NCBI RefSeq assembly: GCF_023243075.1
Contig: NZ_JALKFZ020000125.1
Coordinates: 62,001 to 126,000, forward strand
Reading direction: 5' to 3'
Source: Frankia sp. AiPa1
GTDB lineage: Bacteria; Actinomycetota; Actinomycetes; Frankiales; Frankiaceae
Length of the DNA: 64,000 nt
Within the stretch, counting starts at the first letter, position 1. Every line of letters begins with the position of its first letter. Under the pieces are notes generated by a model. It worked only from the letters and a program-made list of their open reading frames with translations, made no database searches and was not told the origin of the DNA. Below are positions 35,448 to 44,923 of this stretch, one piece after another. The position numbers and the translations under genes were made by a program.

Positions 35448-35639
35448 TTAGGTAGCGAGGTATTTGAGGGCCCGGTGGCGGTCTCGGCCGATCGACTCGA
35501 CCATCTCTCTGATCTTGGTTACGCCGTGGATGCGGAGCAGGCTGAGCGCGAGATTGCGGAGTGCGGCGAGGTTGCGCGGCCCGTTTCCGGTGTGGGTTTG
35601 GCAAGAGTCCTCCTGCCAGGTGGTGTCGCGGATGTAGCG
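35448..35639 (-). mobile_element. C-terminal remnant of an ISAs1-like transposase
   Basis: The last ~63 codons of the minus frame (RDTTWQEDSCQTHTGNGPRN, LAALRNLALSLLRIHG, MVESIGRDRHRALKYL) look like the end of ISAs1/IS4-type DDE transposases, not of an antiporter. They are joined in frame to the antiporter sequence at about 35639. The catalytic part of the transposase is missing. Confidence 0.65.
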
Positions 35640-37090
35640 TTCGGCCTCGATCATGGCGCGTCGTACCCGGCCGAAGATGTCCGTCGGGCTCTCGGGGGAG
35701 ATCTGGTCGTCCGCGGGGATGTTCAGTGCCTTCAGGCTGTCCTCGCTGCGTTGCTTCCGGTCCTCGGCGGCTCTGCCGAGCCGTTCGGCGAGGAGATCGG
35801 GGATCGGCTCCCGCTCCTGGAGGGATCGCAGTGCCCGCAGGCCGGCCTCGGCCGCCGCGGCGCGGGCCCGGGCGCGCTCGCGCTGGCTCTCGTGGGCGTC
35901 GGGCCGTACTCCCAGCCGTCGCAGCAGTGGCCCGAAGGTCAGGCCCTGCACGACGAGGGTGAGCAGAACAGTGCTGTAGGCGCAGAACAGCAGCAGATCG
36001 CGATGTGGGAATCCGACGGCGTCGGTGGTCAGGGGCAGCGCGAACACGGCCGCGAGTGAGATCACGCCGCGCATCCCGGACCAGGACAGCGCCACGAGCT
36101 CGCGGCCGGACAGGTGAGGGTGCGGGGACAGGAAGCGCAGTCGCGGCGGGAGCAGGACGGGAACCAGCAGCCACAGCGCTCGGGCCAGGACCACGCCACC
36201 GATCGTCACCGCCGCCGCGGCCAGCACCGCACCCGGGGAATACTCCGCGACGGCGGGAACGACAGCGACGAACTGCTGGCCGATGAGCAGGAAGACGAAC
36301 CCTTCGAGCAGAAGGTCCACCAGGCGCCACACGGCGAGGGCGTGCAGCCGGCCGCGCCGGAGAGCAGCTGCCGGGACTGATGGCCCAGGACGAGTCCCGC
36401 GGTGACAACCGCGAGGACGCCGGAGGCATGCAGCGCCTCGGTCGGCAGGTAGGCGGCGAAGGGGGTCGCTAGGGCGACGGCCGTCTCGGCGACCGGCTCC
36501 TCGATCCGGCGGCGCAGCTGCCCGATGAGCCAGGCGACGGCGATCCCACCGACGACTCTGCCGAGGGCGGCTACCAGGAACTGTCCGATGACGAACGTGA
36601 CATCGAACCGCCTGCCGACGACCGCGGCCACAGCCACCGTGTAGAGGGTGAGCGCGGTCGCGTCGTTGAGCAGGCTCTCGCCCTCGATGACGGTTCGCAG
36701 CCGATGCGGCAGACCCACGCGCCGCCCGATGGACAGGGCCGATACAGCGTCCGGGGGCGCCAGCGCCGCGCCGAGAGCGCAGGCGGCGGCGAACGGCAGA
36801 CCCGGCACCACCGCGGCCAGAAGGCCACCGACAACCAGCGCCGTGACGACGACGAGCAGAACGGACAGTGACGCCACAGCTCGCAGATTCGCCCGGATCT
36901 CCAGCAGGCTCGAGCTCAGCCCGGCGGAGAACAGCAGCGGCGGGATGATCAGAACCAGAACGATGTCCGGCTCCAGCCTCATGTCCGGACCGGGCAGCAG
37001 GGTATAAATGGCGCTCGCGCCGACCAGAAGCACCGGGGCCGGTAGACCGAACCGCCCCGCGACCCTGTGGGGTGCCAGAACTGGGGCACC
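35640..37090 (-). pseudogene. CPA1-type Na+/H+ antiporter, frameshifted and truncated at both ends
   Basis: It starts inside the first helices (RVAGRFGLPAPVLLVGASAI), then LVLIIPPLLFSAGLSSSLLE, ALAPPDAVSALSIGRRVGLP and ESLLNDATALTLYTVA, the NhaP-like ion-binding region. A one-base loss near 36347 shifts the frame from HQSRQLLSGAA into LHALAVWRLVDLLLEGFVFL and WSGMRGVISLAAVFALPL. The N-terminus is lost next to the transposase at 37108 and the C-terminus is replaced by a transposase tail. The gene is not functional. Confidence 0.82.
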
Positions 37091-37107
37091 GGTGGTGACC
37101 TGGGGTT

Positions 37108-38128
<1,021 letters not shown>

Positions 38129-38159
38129 TCATGCCGACAGCCCCGTACGGCCGCATCGT

Positions 38160-38710
38160 CCCAGCTCACAGGCCCAGGCCGACTTCTGGCACCCCACACT
38201 TGCTGGTCGACGGCGCGCGGCCGTGTCGGCACCATCCTGGGGACAGGTGGTTCGTCGATGAGACCTACGTCAAGGTCGCCGGGCGGTGGACCGTACCTGT
38301 ACCGTGCGGTTGACCACCATGGCCAGGTCATCGACGTCCTCGCCAGCACCCGCCGCGACCAGGCCGCGGCACGCCGGTTCTTCACCGCGGCGCTGTCCGA
38401 CGGGCGCCGGGCGGTCGAGGTCACCACCGACAAGGCCCCCGTCTACCCAAGACTCTTCGACGAGCTGCTCCCCGAGGCCTGCCACGTCGACGCCGCGCGG
38501 GAGAACAACCGGATCGAAGCCGATCACAGCCGCCTGAAAGCCCGGCTCCGGCCGATGCGCGGCCTGAAACAGCTGGGGTCCGTTCAGACGATCAGCGCAG
38601 GTCATACACTCGTTCGGAACATTCGCCGCGGCCACTACGAACTCGCCATCGACACCGACCCGCACCTGCGGCTGGCAGCCGCGGTCACCGAGCTCGCCGC
38701 CGCCGTCTGA
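38160..38710 (+). mobile_element. IS6-family transposase pseudogene
   Basis: WFVDETYVKVAGRW is followed after a one-base shift near 38290 by YLYRAVDHHGQVIDVLAS, RRDQAAARRFF, EVTTDKAPVYPRLFDELLP, NNRIEADHSRLKARLRPMRG (the catalytic Glu region) and a normal C-terminus. The N-terminal helix-turn-helix part is missing or scrambled. IS6 elements move by replicative or Tn-like cointegration; this one is inactive. Confidence 0.85.
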
Positions 38711-38797
38711 CCGCCGATCATCGAGGCCGCTGGCATGCCCAGCTTCCCCGGAACGCAACAGCGCCCTTGCAGAGGGTCCGCCGGTAGACTCGTGGCT

Positions 38798-39025
38798 ATG
38801 ACCACCGTCAGCCGCATCACGGCCGACCCGGCCATCATGGCGGGCGCGCCGGCGATTCGCGGTACTCGGATCACCGTGTCCGCGGTGCTGGGCCAGCTCG
38901 CGGCTGGCTCGACGGTCGAGGAACTGCTCGCCGATTACCCGTCGCTCACACGCGACGACGTGCTCGCAGCTCTCGCGTTCGCTGCGGAGACAATGCCGCA
39001 AGAACGCCCGTTCATCGCCGCATGA
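38798..39025 (+). CDS. DUF433 family antitoxin
   Basis: A protein of 75 residues from ATG 38798: SRITADPAIMAGAPAIRGTRITVSAVL then SLTRDDVLAALAFAAE, the VapB-like DUF433 helix-turn-helix. The stop overlaps the next ATG by four bases. DUF433 next to DUF5615 is a recurrent predicted toxin-antitoxin pair. Unlike most of its surroundings, this pair is intact. Confidence 0.87.
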   Translation: MTTVSRITADPAIMAGAPAIRGTRITVSAVLGQLAAGSTVEELLADYPSLTRDDVLAALAFAAETMPQERPFIAA

Positions 39026-39390
39026 AGTTTCTCGTCGACGAGAACCTCTCACCGCGGGTCGCCGAACTGCTGCGTGACAAGGGCATCGACACGACGCACG
39101 TCCTCGAGCACAGGCTCGGCGGTTCCCCTGACACCGAGGTCAGCACGTTTGCCGTCACCGAGAGACGTTCGATCATCTCCGCCGATAGCGACTTCACCAC
39201 TCTGCTCGCGCTCAGCCGCGGCACCGCTCCCTCGCTCGTTCTGCTCCGGTCCGGCGACCGGCTCAAGCCCGACGCGCAAGCCGCCCTGTTGCTGGCGAAC
39301 CTGCCCGCACTGGAAGTCGATCTCGAACAGGGCGTCGTCGTTTCGCTCAGCACCACCCACGTGCGGGTCCGTCGACTCCCACTCCGCTGA
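39022..39390 (+). CDS. DUF5615 PIN-like toxin
   Basis: A protein of 122 residues beginning MKFLVDENLSPRVAELLRD, with THVLEHRLGGSPDTEV and ISADSDFTTLLA, the acidic residues of the PIN-like DUF5615/Mut7-C fold. The family is predicted to act as an RNase toxin neutralised by DUF433. It is translationally coupled to the antitoxin. Confidence 0.87.
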   Translation: MKFLVDENLSPRVAELLRDKGIDTTHVLEHRLGGSPDTEVSTFAVTERRSIISADSDFTTLLALSRGTAPSLVLLRSGDRLKPDAQAALLLANLPALEVDLEQGVVVSLSTTHVRVRRLPLR

Positions 39391-39668
39391 GTACTGCTAC
39401 CCCGATCTGGCCTGCGGTCTGCGTGCAGGTCCTGCACTAGGCTGCGATTGACTACTTAACGTAGTCGGGGCGCGTCTCTGCCCAGCAAGTTTGGGTATGT
39501 CTGTCATCCCGGGGCGTCATCGGCCGCGCCCCAGCGGTGTGTGCGCATTGTGTGCGCGGGTGCTCCGGCACGTCGCGACATCGGCTGGCACGTTCCGGCA
39601 TTGAAAACGCCCTGACCTCGGGTTTTGCGGCACGACGCAGCACGTTCCGGTGTGTTCAGATACGCGGT
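39391..39668. other. Gene-free stretch before a tRNA fragment
   Basis: No gene is supported. It contains GCGCATTGTGTGCGC (39543) and CTGACCTCGGGTTTTGCGG (39612-39630). Close variants recur on the other side of the tRNA fragment (39733-39751 and 39792-39806), suggesting duplications around an integration site. Confidence 0.4.
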
Positions 39669-39720
39669 GATCCGTCTTGTAATCGAGCGGTTAGGGGTTC
39701 GAGTCCCCTCGCCGGCTCCA
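39669..39720 (+). pseudogene. 3' half of a tRNA-Thr (anticodon TGT)
   Basis: Bases 39669-39720 contain an anticodon arm CCGTCTTGTAATCGAGCGG (anticodon at 39678-39680), the T-arm AGGGGTTCGAGTCCCCT and the acceptor 3' strand CGCCGGCTCCA with encoded CCA. The 5' half (acceptor strand, D-arm) is absent. Duplicated 3' tRNA ends are a classic footprint of integrases of genomic islands, so this is a likely att site remnant. Confidence 0.75.
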
Positions 39721-40285
39721 GAAAAATAGGCTCTGACCTGCGGTTTTGCAGAGTCAAAGATCATCTTTACAAGATCAAAATGGGTTTGTGAGCGCATTGT
39801 GAGCGCATTAGGCAGGTTCGCGCTCAGAACGATCATTGGCGGGGCGTCCCCTTTGGACGGCTGAGCCGGGATCCGCGGTCGCGACGCCACCCTTAAAACG
39901 GTTACGTTCCGTTACTATCGGCCTTCCCGGGGTGCTGGACTGCGGCAAGAACGGCGCGCGCCGGCTGGCGGTGGCCGGTCCGCCATCCCACCCCCATGTG
40001 AGGGAGGTTCCTAGGCCCGATGGCTTACCTGGACCCGAAAGGTGAAGGGGACGTTAGCATGCCATTGAAGCCGCAGCCGTGCTCTGGCGTCGGAGACGGG
40101 GTGCGCGCGGGGCCAGTGCGAGTAATCATTCAGTCCACTTGCGGAGAGCGCCGATTTTATGGTGGCGGTCGCGTTCCGTGATGGTTGTGGCCGGGTTGGA
40201 GTCGGTGGCGGGGTTGGCGTGATGTTGTCCGGGGTGGCCGGCGTGTCGGTGTGCGGGACCGGGCCGGGTCCGGTCTGATCGGTTC
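39721..40285. other. Gene-free stretch after the tRNA fragment
   Basis: No protein with family features is seen on either strand. The nearby minus frame with GAGEGTRTPN is a translation of the tRNA 3' end, not a gene. AT-rich TTAAAACGGTTACGTTCCG at about 39892 could hold a promoter. Confidence 0.4.
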
Positions 40286-40442
40286 GTGCCCGATCCGGAT
40301 GGCCCGTCGCACGATGCGCTGGCCGTGCTGGTCTGGCTGCAGGCACGGCGGATCGCCGCGCTGAGAGCACAGAACGCGGGCTTGGCCGCGGTCAACGCGG
40401 AGCTGTCCGCCTCCCATAAGGACCTGGCGGCCCGGCCGGCTA
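40286..40442 (+). mobile_element. IS66-type transposase N-terminal fragment (plus strand)
   Basis: PDPDGPSHDALAVLVWLQAR and RIAALRAQNAGLAAVNAEL resemble the N-terminal coiled coil of IS66-like transposases. The fragment ends where an opposite-strand fragment begins. No catalytic domain follows. Confidence 0.45.
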
Positions 40443-40790
40443 GCCAACCCGCTCCGACGCCTCGCGCCGCTCGGCCTTCCGCTTCTCCCTGGCCGCGATC
40501 GGGTCCTTCGACGGCGGCACGCAGGAGTTCGTGCTGTCCCGGGACAGCTGCCGGCGCAGGTCGGCGATCTCCAGTTCGAGTTCCGCGACCCGCCGCGCGG
40601 CCCGGTCCCGTTCGCGCGTACCGCGCCGAGTTCCGCTTGGTGCCGCGCGGCCGCGTCGTCCACGACTCGGCGCAGCCGCCCGTTGACCGACGCCAGCCGT
40701 TCGTTCGCCGCCAGCGACGCGGCCTGCCCGGCGGCGAGTTCCTCGATCCGCGCCTCGGCGGCCGCGAGACGCGACTCCCACGACGACGCT
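40443..40790 (-). mobile_element. IS66-type transposase N-terminal fragment (minus strand)
   Basis: The minus strand encodes RVAELELEIADLRRQLSRDS, TNSCVPPSKDPIAAREKR and KAERREASERV, the diagnostic IS66/TnpC N-terminal segment (normally followed by a zinc finger). Upstream codons are partly in another frame. It abuts the plus-strand fragment tail to tail and ends beside repeat copy 9. Confidence 0.65.
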
Positions 40791-40800
40791 CCAGGGCTAA

Positions 40801-40920
40801 CGCATGTGCTGGTCCAGCACCATCCCGATCAGCAGCGCCAATGGGTCGTTGGTCAGTAGCTCGTCCGCCTCGGCGATCTGACTCAGGTGCAGTCCCACGA
40901 CATGACCGTAGCCGACCGCG
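40801..40920 (-). repeat. HhH-GPD 5'-end repeat, copy 9 (most distal)
   Basis: Minus-strand translation GLHLSQIAEADELLTNDP, ALLIGMVLDQ, then HMR and a stop. The upstream part CATGACCGTAGCCGACCGCG is well kept. The left arm is lost right after CTGGTCC. It is the copy furthest from the intact gene. Confidence 0.92.
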
Positions 40921-40992
40921 ACGCGGTAGCCATCGCTGCACTCAGTCCTGGCCGTAGCCCCACGATCCCGTCAGGTTTCGTCGTCGTCCAGG

Positions 40993-41607
40993 TCAGGCAC
41001 CGACCGCGCGACGGTCAACAAAGATCCGGTCCAGATGATGATCAAGGATGGTCAGCGACGCTTCGGGGGTGTACAGGCCGACCAGGAGCGGTCCTACCAG
41101 CCCGTGCACAAGCCAGAACAGCGACGCGGCTTCCTGCTCAGGGTCGAGATCCGGGCGCAGGTGCCCGTCACGCTGAGCCGTGCGCAGGTGTTGAGCCGTG
41201 ACGTCGAGCAGCCCGCGTAGACCCTCGCGCAAGGCGAGCGCGTAGCTGGGATCGGCCGCGGCTCTGGAGTAGAACGCCACTGACACGGCGGCTTCGGCCC
41301 GGCTGTCCTCGTCGGTGGGCAGCAGTTCGGTCAGCACCGCACGAGCCAGCTCTCGCGGGGTGGCGTCCGGCTGACCCGCGATCCGCGCCTGAAGACGTCC
41401 CGCGACCCGGTCACGCATGTGGTCCAGCGCGAACAGCAGCATCTCGTCCTTGGTACGGAAGTAGTGCTGGACCATCCCCATCGACACCCCGGCCTCGGCC
41501 GCGACGTCACGCAGACTGATCGCCTCCACGCCACGGCTCGCCGTGACCCGGAACACAGCCTCCGCGATGCCGCGACGCCGCACGAGCGGGTCCACCCGCT
41601 TCGGCAC
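40993..41607 (-). CDS. TetR family regulator
   Basis: About 204 residues from GTG 41607 (GGAGGGG 6 bases before; GTG 41613 also possible). The helix-turn-helix is VEAISLRDVAAEAGVSMGMVQHYFRTKDEML. The C-terminal domain has the pattern of the BetI/TetR_C_6 type (LDPEQEAASLFWLVHGLVG). It is divergent from the alpha/beta hydrolase gene, with a repeated TGCATTGCCAAG motif between them; it probably represses both. Confidence 0.88.
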   Translation of the reverse strand: MPKRVDPLVRRRGIAEAVFRVTASRGVEAISLRDVAAEAGVSMGMVQHYFRTKDEMLLFALDHMRDRVAGRLQARIAGQPDATPRELARAVLTELLPTDEDSRAEAAVSVAFYSRAAADPSYALALREGLRGLLDVTAQHLRTAQRDGHLRPDLDPEQEAASLFWLVHGLVGPLLVGLYTPEASLTILDHHLDRIFVDRRAVGA

Positions 41608-41630
41608 GGACACCCCCTCCGAGATTTCAC

Positions 41631-41689
41631 AATGCATCTGCATTGCCAAGGGCGCCCCGCGCCCATAGCATGTCGGCTGCATTGCCAAG
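41631..41689. promoter_or_regulatory. Divergent promoter with palindrome and repeated TGCATTGCCAAG
   Basis: AATGCA-TC-TGCATT (41631-41644) is a perfect palindrome. The 12-mer TGCATTGCCAAG occurs at 41639-41650 and 41678-41689. They lie between the TetR and hydrolase starts and are natural TetR-binding candidates for the two divergent promoters. Confidence 0.5.
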
Positions 41690-41739
41690 CTAGCCGATGC
41701 GGCGGCGTCGACGACGTGCCAGGGATAGCGGAGGAGCCC

Positions 41740-42657
41740 GTGACCGTGTCATTTGCGCGCAACAGCGACGTCAGGATCGCCTACGAGACGTTCGGCTCGC
41801 CCGACGGAGTGCCACTGCTGCTGATCATGGGGTTGACCTTCCAGATGCCCTGGTGGCCGGACGGGTTCTGCCAGCACCTCGCCGACCGAGGATTCGCCGT
41901 CGCTCGTTTCGACAACCGCGACGCTGGCCTGTCGACCCACTTCCCCGCCCCGCGGCACGGCACGGTCGGGACGCTGCTGGGACGGCGAGGCCGCCCGGCC
42001 TACCGAATGGACGACATGGTCGCCGACGCGGTCGCCGTCCTGGACGCACTCCACTGGGACTCCGCCCATCTTCTGGGGGAGTCCCTGGGTGCCACGCTTG
42101 CCCAGCTGGTCACGATCCAGCATCCGGACCGGGTTCGCGGCCTCGTGTCCGCGATGGCCGGTGGTACCGGCGGCGCGGTCAGCAACCTGCGCAACGTGAA
42201 GATCGGCACCCTGTTCCGGCTGGCCAGCAAGCGGTACGACGACACACGCGACGGCGGTGTCCAGCGCCTTGTCGACACTTACATGATCATGTGTTCCGCG
42301 GCGCACCCCGTCGACAAGGCATGGGTGCGCGCCACCGCCGAGCTGTCGTGGGACCGCGACCACGACCCCGGCGCGACCGGCCGTCAACTCGCCGCGAGCC
42401 GCACCGCCGGCGACATCCGCGCCCAGCTACGACAGCTCCGAACACCCACCCTCGTGATCCACGGCGAGGACGATCCCTGGATTCGGCCGCGTGCCGCCCG
42501 CGAGCTCGCCGCGGCTATTCCCGACGCCCGCCTCATCACCTACCCCGGCATGGGACACGAGTTCCCCGAGCACCTGTGGTCCACCATCGCCCGCGACGTG
42601 TGGGAGACGACCACGCGGGATGCCGCGAGCCATGCCCGCGCGGCACCGCGACCCTGA
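41740..42657 (+). CDS. Alpha/beta hydrolase
   Basis: A protein of 305 residues from GTG 41740 (GGAGG 5 bases before). It has LLLIMGLTFQMPWWPDGF (oxyanion region), ARFDNRDAGLS, nucleophile elbow GESLGA, acid in HGEDDPWI and His in GMGHEFPE. This class of hydrolases hydrolyses esters or lactones; the exact substrate is not predictable. It is regulated, by inference, by the divergent TetR gene. Confidence 0.9.
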   Translation: MTVSFARNSDVRIAYETFGSPDGVPLLLIMGLTFQMPWWPDGFCQHLADRGFAVARFDNRDAGLSTHFPAPRHGTVGTLLGRRGRPAYRMDDMVADAVAVLDALHWDSAHLLGESLGATLAQLVTIQHPDRVRGLVSAMAGGTGGAVSNLRNVKIGTLFRLASKRYDDTRDGGVQRLVDTYMIMCSAAHPVDKAWVRATAELSWDRDHDPGATGRQLAASRTAGDIRAQLRQLRTPTLVIHGEDDPWIRPRAARELAAAIPDARLITYPGMGHEFPEHLWSTIARDVWETTTRDAASHARAAPRP

Positions 42658-42789
42658 AGCCGGACCAGTAAGCGATCAAGAAATGGTCGAGCGTCCGACG
42701 GCCACCGAAGACCTGACCAGCCTGACGCTGTACCGCAAGTCAGATCAGCGTGTAATCAGTGTCGTCGCGGCATGCCTCGTAGTCGTCGG

Positions 42790-42972
42790 CCTGTCGCTGG
42801 CCCTGGCAGCCGTCGGCTGATGGTCCGGGCTCGGACGGCCACGATAGACACGGACGGACGTCAACTCGCCGCCGAAGCGTCGACCGGCGACGATCCGCTC
42901 AGCCACCCGGCCAGGACCAACATGACCGTGGTGACGTGGCGCGTCGGCCGACTGGAACCTGCTTCGCGCCGA
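42790..42972 (-). pseudogene. NYN-domain gene fragment
   Basis: The minus frame encodes SARSRFQSADAPRHHGHVG, ERIVAGRRFGGELTSVRV and YRGRPSPDHQPTAARASDR, matching residues ~17-80 of the intact NYN protein at 15948-16535 at most positions. The conserved acidic motifs on both sides are missing. It is a dead internal piece. A 45-codon plus-strand ORF over 42684-42821 overlaps it and is not supported. Confidence 0.75.
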
Positions 42973-43130
42973 AACAGGGCACGCCGAGGACACGATCCTC
43001 CTCAGGTGAGACCAGCCGCGCCCGAATGAACACTCTCCGTGGTTTCACCGATCCGACCCCGCACGGTGCCAGCCAGCCGCGTTCCGGCCTGCCGCAGGTT
43101 CTGCCAGCAGATCTTGCTAGCATATTATGC

Positions 43131-43391
43131 ATGACCCGGACGATCACGCTTCGGCTTTCGAACGAGGCCTACGAGGCGGTCAAGCGGTACGCCGAGGCCG
43201 AGGACACGTCGATGAACGCCTGGGTCGAGGGCGTGCTCGACGCCGAGGACATGCGCCGACGCTGCGCCGCCCACGCCACCTGGGTGCGAGCGAACCCGGC
43301 AGTCGCCCACGCGGCCCTCGCCTTCGGTGAGGCCAACCAGCAGGCGCTCAGGACGGCCGGGCTGCCCAACCTGGCGGGCACCGCAGAATGA
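43131..43391 (+). CDS. Antitoxin of a MazF-like pair (ribbon-helix-helix type)
   Basis: A protein of 86 residues from ATG 43131: MTRTITLRLSNEAYEAVKRYAEAED then SMNAWVEGVLDAEDMR, the ribbon-helix-helix DNA-binding pattern, and a helical C-terminus. TATTAT lies at 43123-43128 immediately before the start, so a leaderless transcript or a promoter overlapping the start is likely. It is coupled to the toxin gene by ATGA. Confidence 0.78.
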   Translation: MTRTITLRLSNEAYEAVKRYAEAEDTSMNAWVEGVLDAEDMRRRCAAHATWVRANPAVAHAALAFGEANQQALRTAGLPNLAGTAE

Positions 43392-43699
43392 GATCGCCGC
43401 GGCGCGGCGAGATCTGGACCACCCGCACCGGACCGGCCCCCCAGGCGGTTCTGGTCATCAGCTCCACGGTCTACAACGAGATCGCCGACGAGCCGACCGT
43501 ACTGGTCGCGCTGGTCGTGGAACATGCCACCGACGAGGGATTCTGTGTCAGGCTCGGCGAGGGTCAGTGGGCCGTGATGGGCCTGGTCACGTTTGTGGCC
43601 AAGGCCACTCTGGACAAGTGCCTGCGCCAGGTCGACATCCAGACGCTCACCGACGCCAACACCATGCTTTTCAAGATCCTGGCCACGCCCGAACGCTGA
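43388..43699 (+). CDS. MazF/PemK-like toxin
   Basis: A protein of 103 residues with RRGEIWTTRTG at the N-terminus, QAVLVISSTVYNEI, and a C-terminal helix, the CcdB/PemK (MazF) beta-barrel pattern. MazF toxins are sequence-specific RNases. Overlap with the antitoxin gene by four bases supports an operon. Confidence 0.78.
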   Translation: MRSPRRGEIWTTRTGPAPQAVLVISSTVYNEIADEPTVLVALVVEHATDEGFCVRLGEGQWAVMGLVTFVAKATLDKCLRQVDIQTLTDANTMLFKILATPER

Positions 43700-43768
43700 C
43701 ATCTCACTCGTCCTTTCCGTGACCTGACGACTACCACCGGCAGCGAATGCGCTGGTCGCCGCATTGGC

Positions 43769-44791
43769 TCAGTCTTGGGGGATCCGCCAGCGCACGCCAT
43801 GCCCGGACAGGAATCCCAGGAACGACTCCGGGTCGAATGCCTGCGACGGCGCCAGAACACCGGCCTTCGCTCCGTCTGCCACCAGCCTCCGCGCAGCTTC
43901 CACGGCGATCACCGCGGTCTTCCCGTAGCCGTCCGTGCCCTCGACCTCGCCACGCGCGGTGCGTCCACCCGCCGTGACCGCCTCGACGGAGATCGTCCAC
44001 TTCGCCTGCCGCCGTTGCTCGTCGTCAGGTCCTTCCGGGAGCGAATCGATGACCGCGGCGTCGATCCCACCCTTGAGCTGGTCGAACGACCCGCCGAGGA
44101 GGCCTTCCATGCGCTCGACCGACACATGTCTCGGCACGGTCGCGACCGGCGGGAGGGCCGCCTTGCCCACCTCCACGACCTCCTGCGTGCCCGGGAAACG
44201 CCAGCTCAGGTGGCTTGCCTCCCCGTACCTCGTCCAGCCGCCGTTCTCGTAGCGCAGTGCGCCATCGAACAGCAGGTCCGGGTCAAGCGACCGCAGTGTT
44301 CCGCGGCTGAAGGCGCCGTCGCGGTACCAGAGGGCGGCCGTCATCACGTCCGCTGCCCCGATGGCCTCTCCCAGGAGATGGCTGATGAAATCGCTCGGGC
44401 CGCCGTCATCGGCCATCGCCGGCACGACCGTTACCCCAGCGTGGGTGGCGGCGTCGGCGAAGCTGTCGAAAACATCCTTGATGTACTGCTGCTCTCCGGC
44501 GGTGTCGACGTAGTGCGCTTCCGCGGCGATCGCGGCGCGCACGACCGGAGAGCCGAGTCGGGCGAACGGTCCGGCTGCGTTGACAACCGCATCCACGCCC
44601 CTGAACGCGGCCTCCAGTGTGTCCTGGTCGCCGATGTCGGCGATCCGGACCTCGAAACCGGTACGGGCCGAGGCCGCACGCAGCCGCTCGGAGTCGCGGC
44701 CGACGAGCACCGCGTCGATGCCGCGGCGGGCGAGTTCCGCGGCCACGAGGCGGCCGGTGAATCCGCTCGCGCCATTGAGTGCGATCTTCAT
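43769..44791 (-). CDS. Saccharopine dehydrogenase-like NAD(P)-binding protein
   Basis: A protein of 340 residues with the Rossmann motif GASGFTGRLVA (7-17), VGRDSERLRA, DAVVNAAGPFARLG and YVDTAGEQQYI, typical of the Sacchrp_dh_NADP family (also trans-acting enoyl reductase-like). The real substrate is often not saccharopine. It is divergent from an AraC regulator that probably controls it. Confidence 0.85.
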   Translation of the reverse strand: MKIALNGASGFTGRLVAAELARRGIDAVLVGRDSERLRAASARTGFEVRIADIGDQDTLEAAFRGVDAVVNAAGPFARLGSPVVRAAIAAEAHYVDTAGEQQYIKDVFDSFADAATHAGVTVVPAMADDGGPSDFISHLLGEAIGAADVMTAALWYRDGAFSRGTLRSLDPDLLFDGALRYENGGWTRYGEASHLSWRFPGTQEVVEVGKAALPPVATVPRHVSVERMEGLLGGSFDQLKGGIDAAVIDSLPEGPDDEQRRQAKWTISVEAVTAGGRTARGEVEGTDGYGKTAVIAVEAARRLVADGAKAGVLAPSQAFDPESFLGFLSGHGVRWRIPQD

Positions 44792-44923
44792 GTGGTCTCC
44801 CCGAGCTTCTCGGCGCTGTTGCCGAAATCGACCGTATGGCTGGCCATCGCGGACGATCCATGTCGAGGCGTCCCGTTCTCATGCCCGATCGTTCGGTTTC
44901 TGGACGCGAAGTAGGCTTCGGCC

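Noticed and set aside
39504-39890. Minus-strand ORF with GAGEGTRTPN
   Set aside because: This peptide is a well-known false translation of tRNA 3' ends. The DNA is the tRNA-Thr fragment.
42684-42821. A 45-codon ORF ending in a hydrophobic helix after the alpha/beta hydrolase
   Set aside because: No ribosome site. Its second half overlaps the decayed NYN fragment on the other strand, so the helix is probably accidental.
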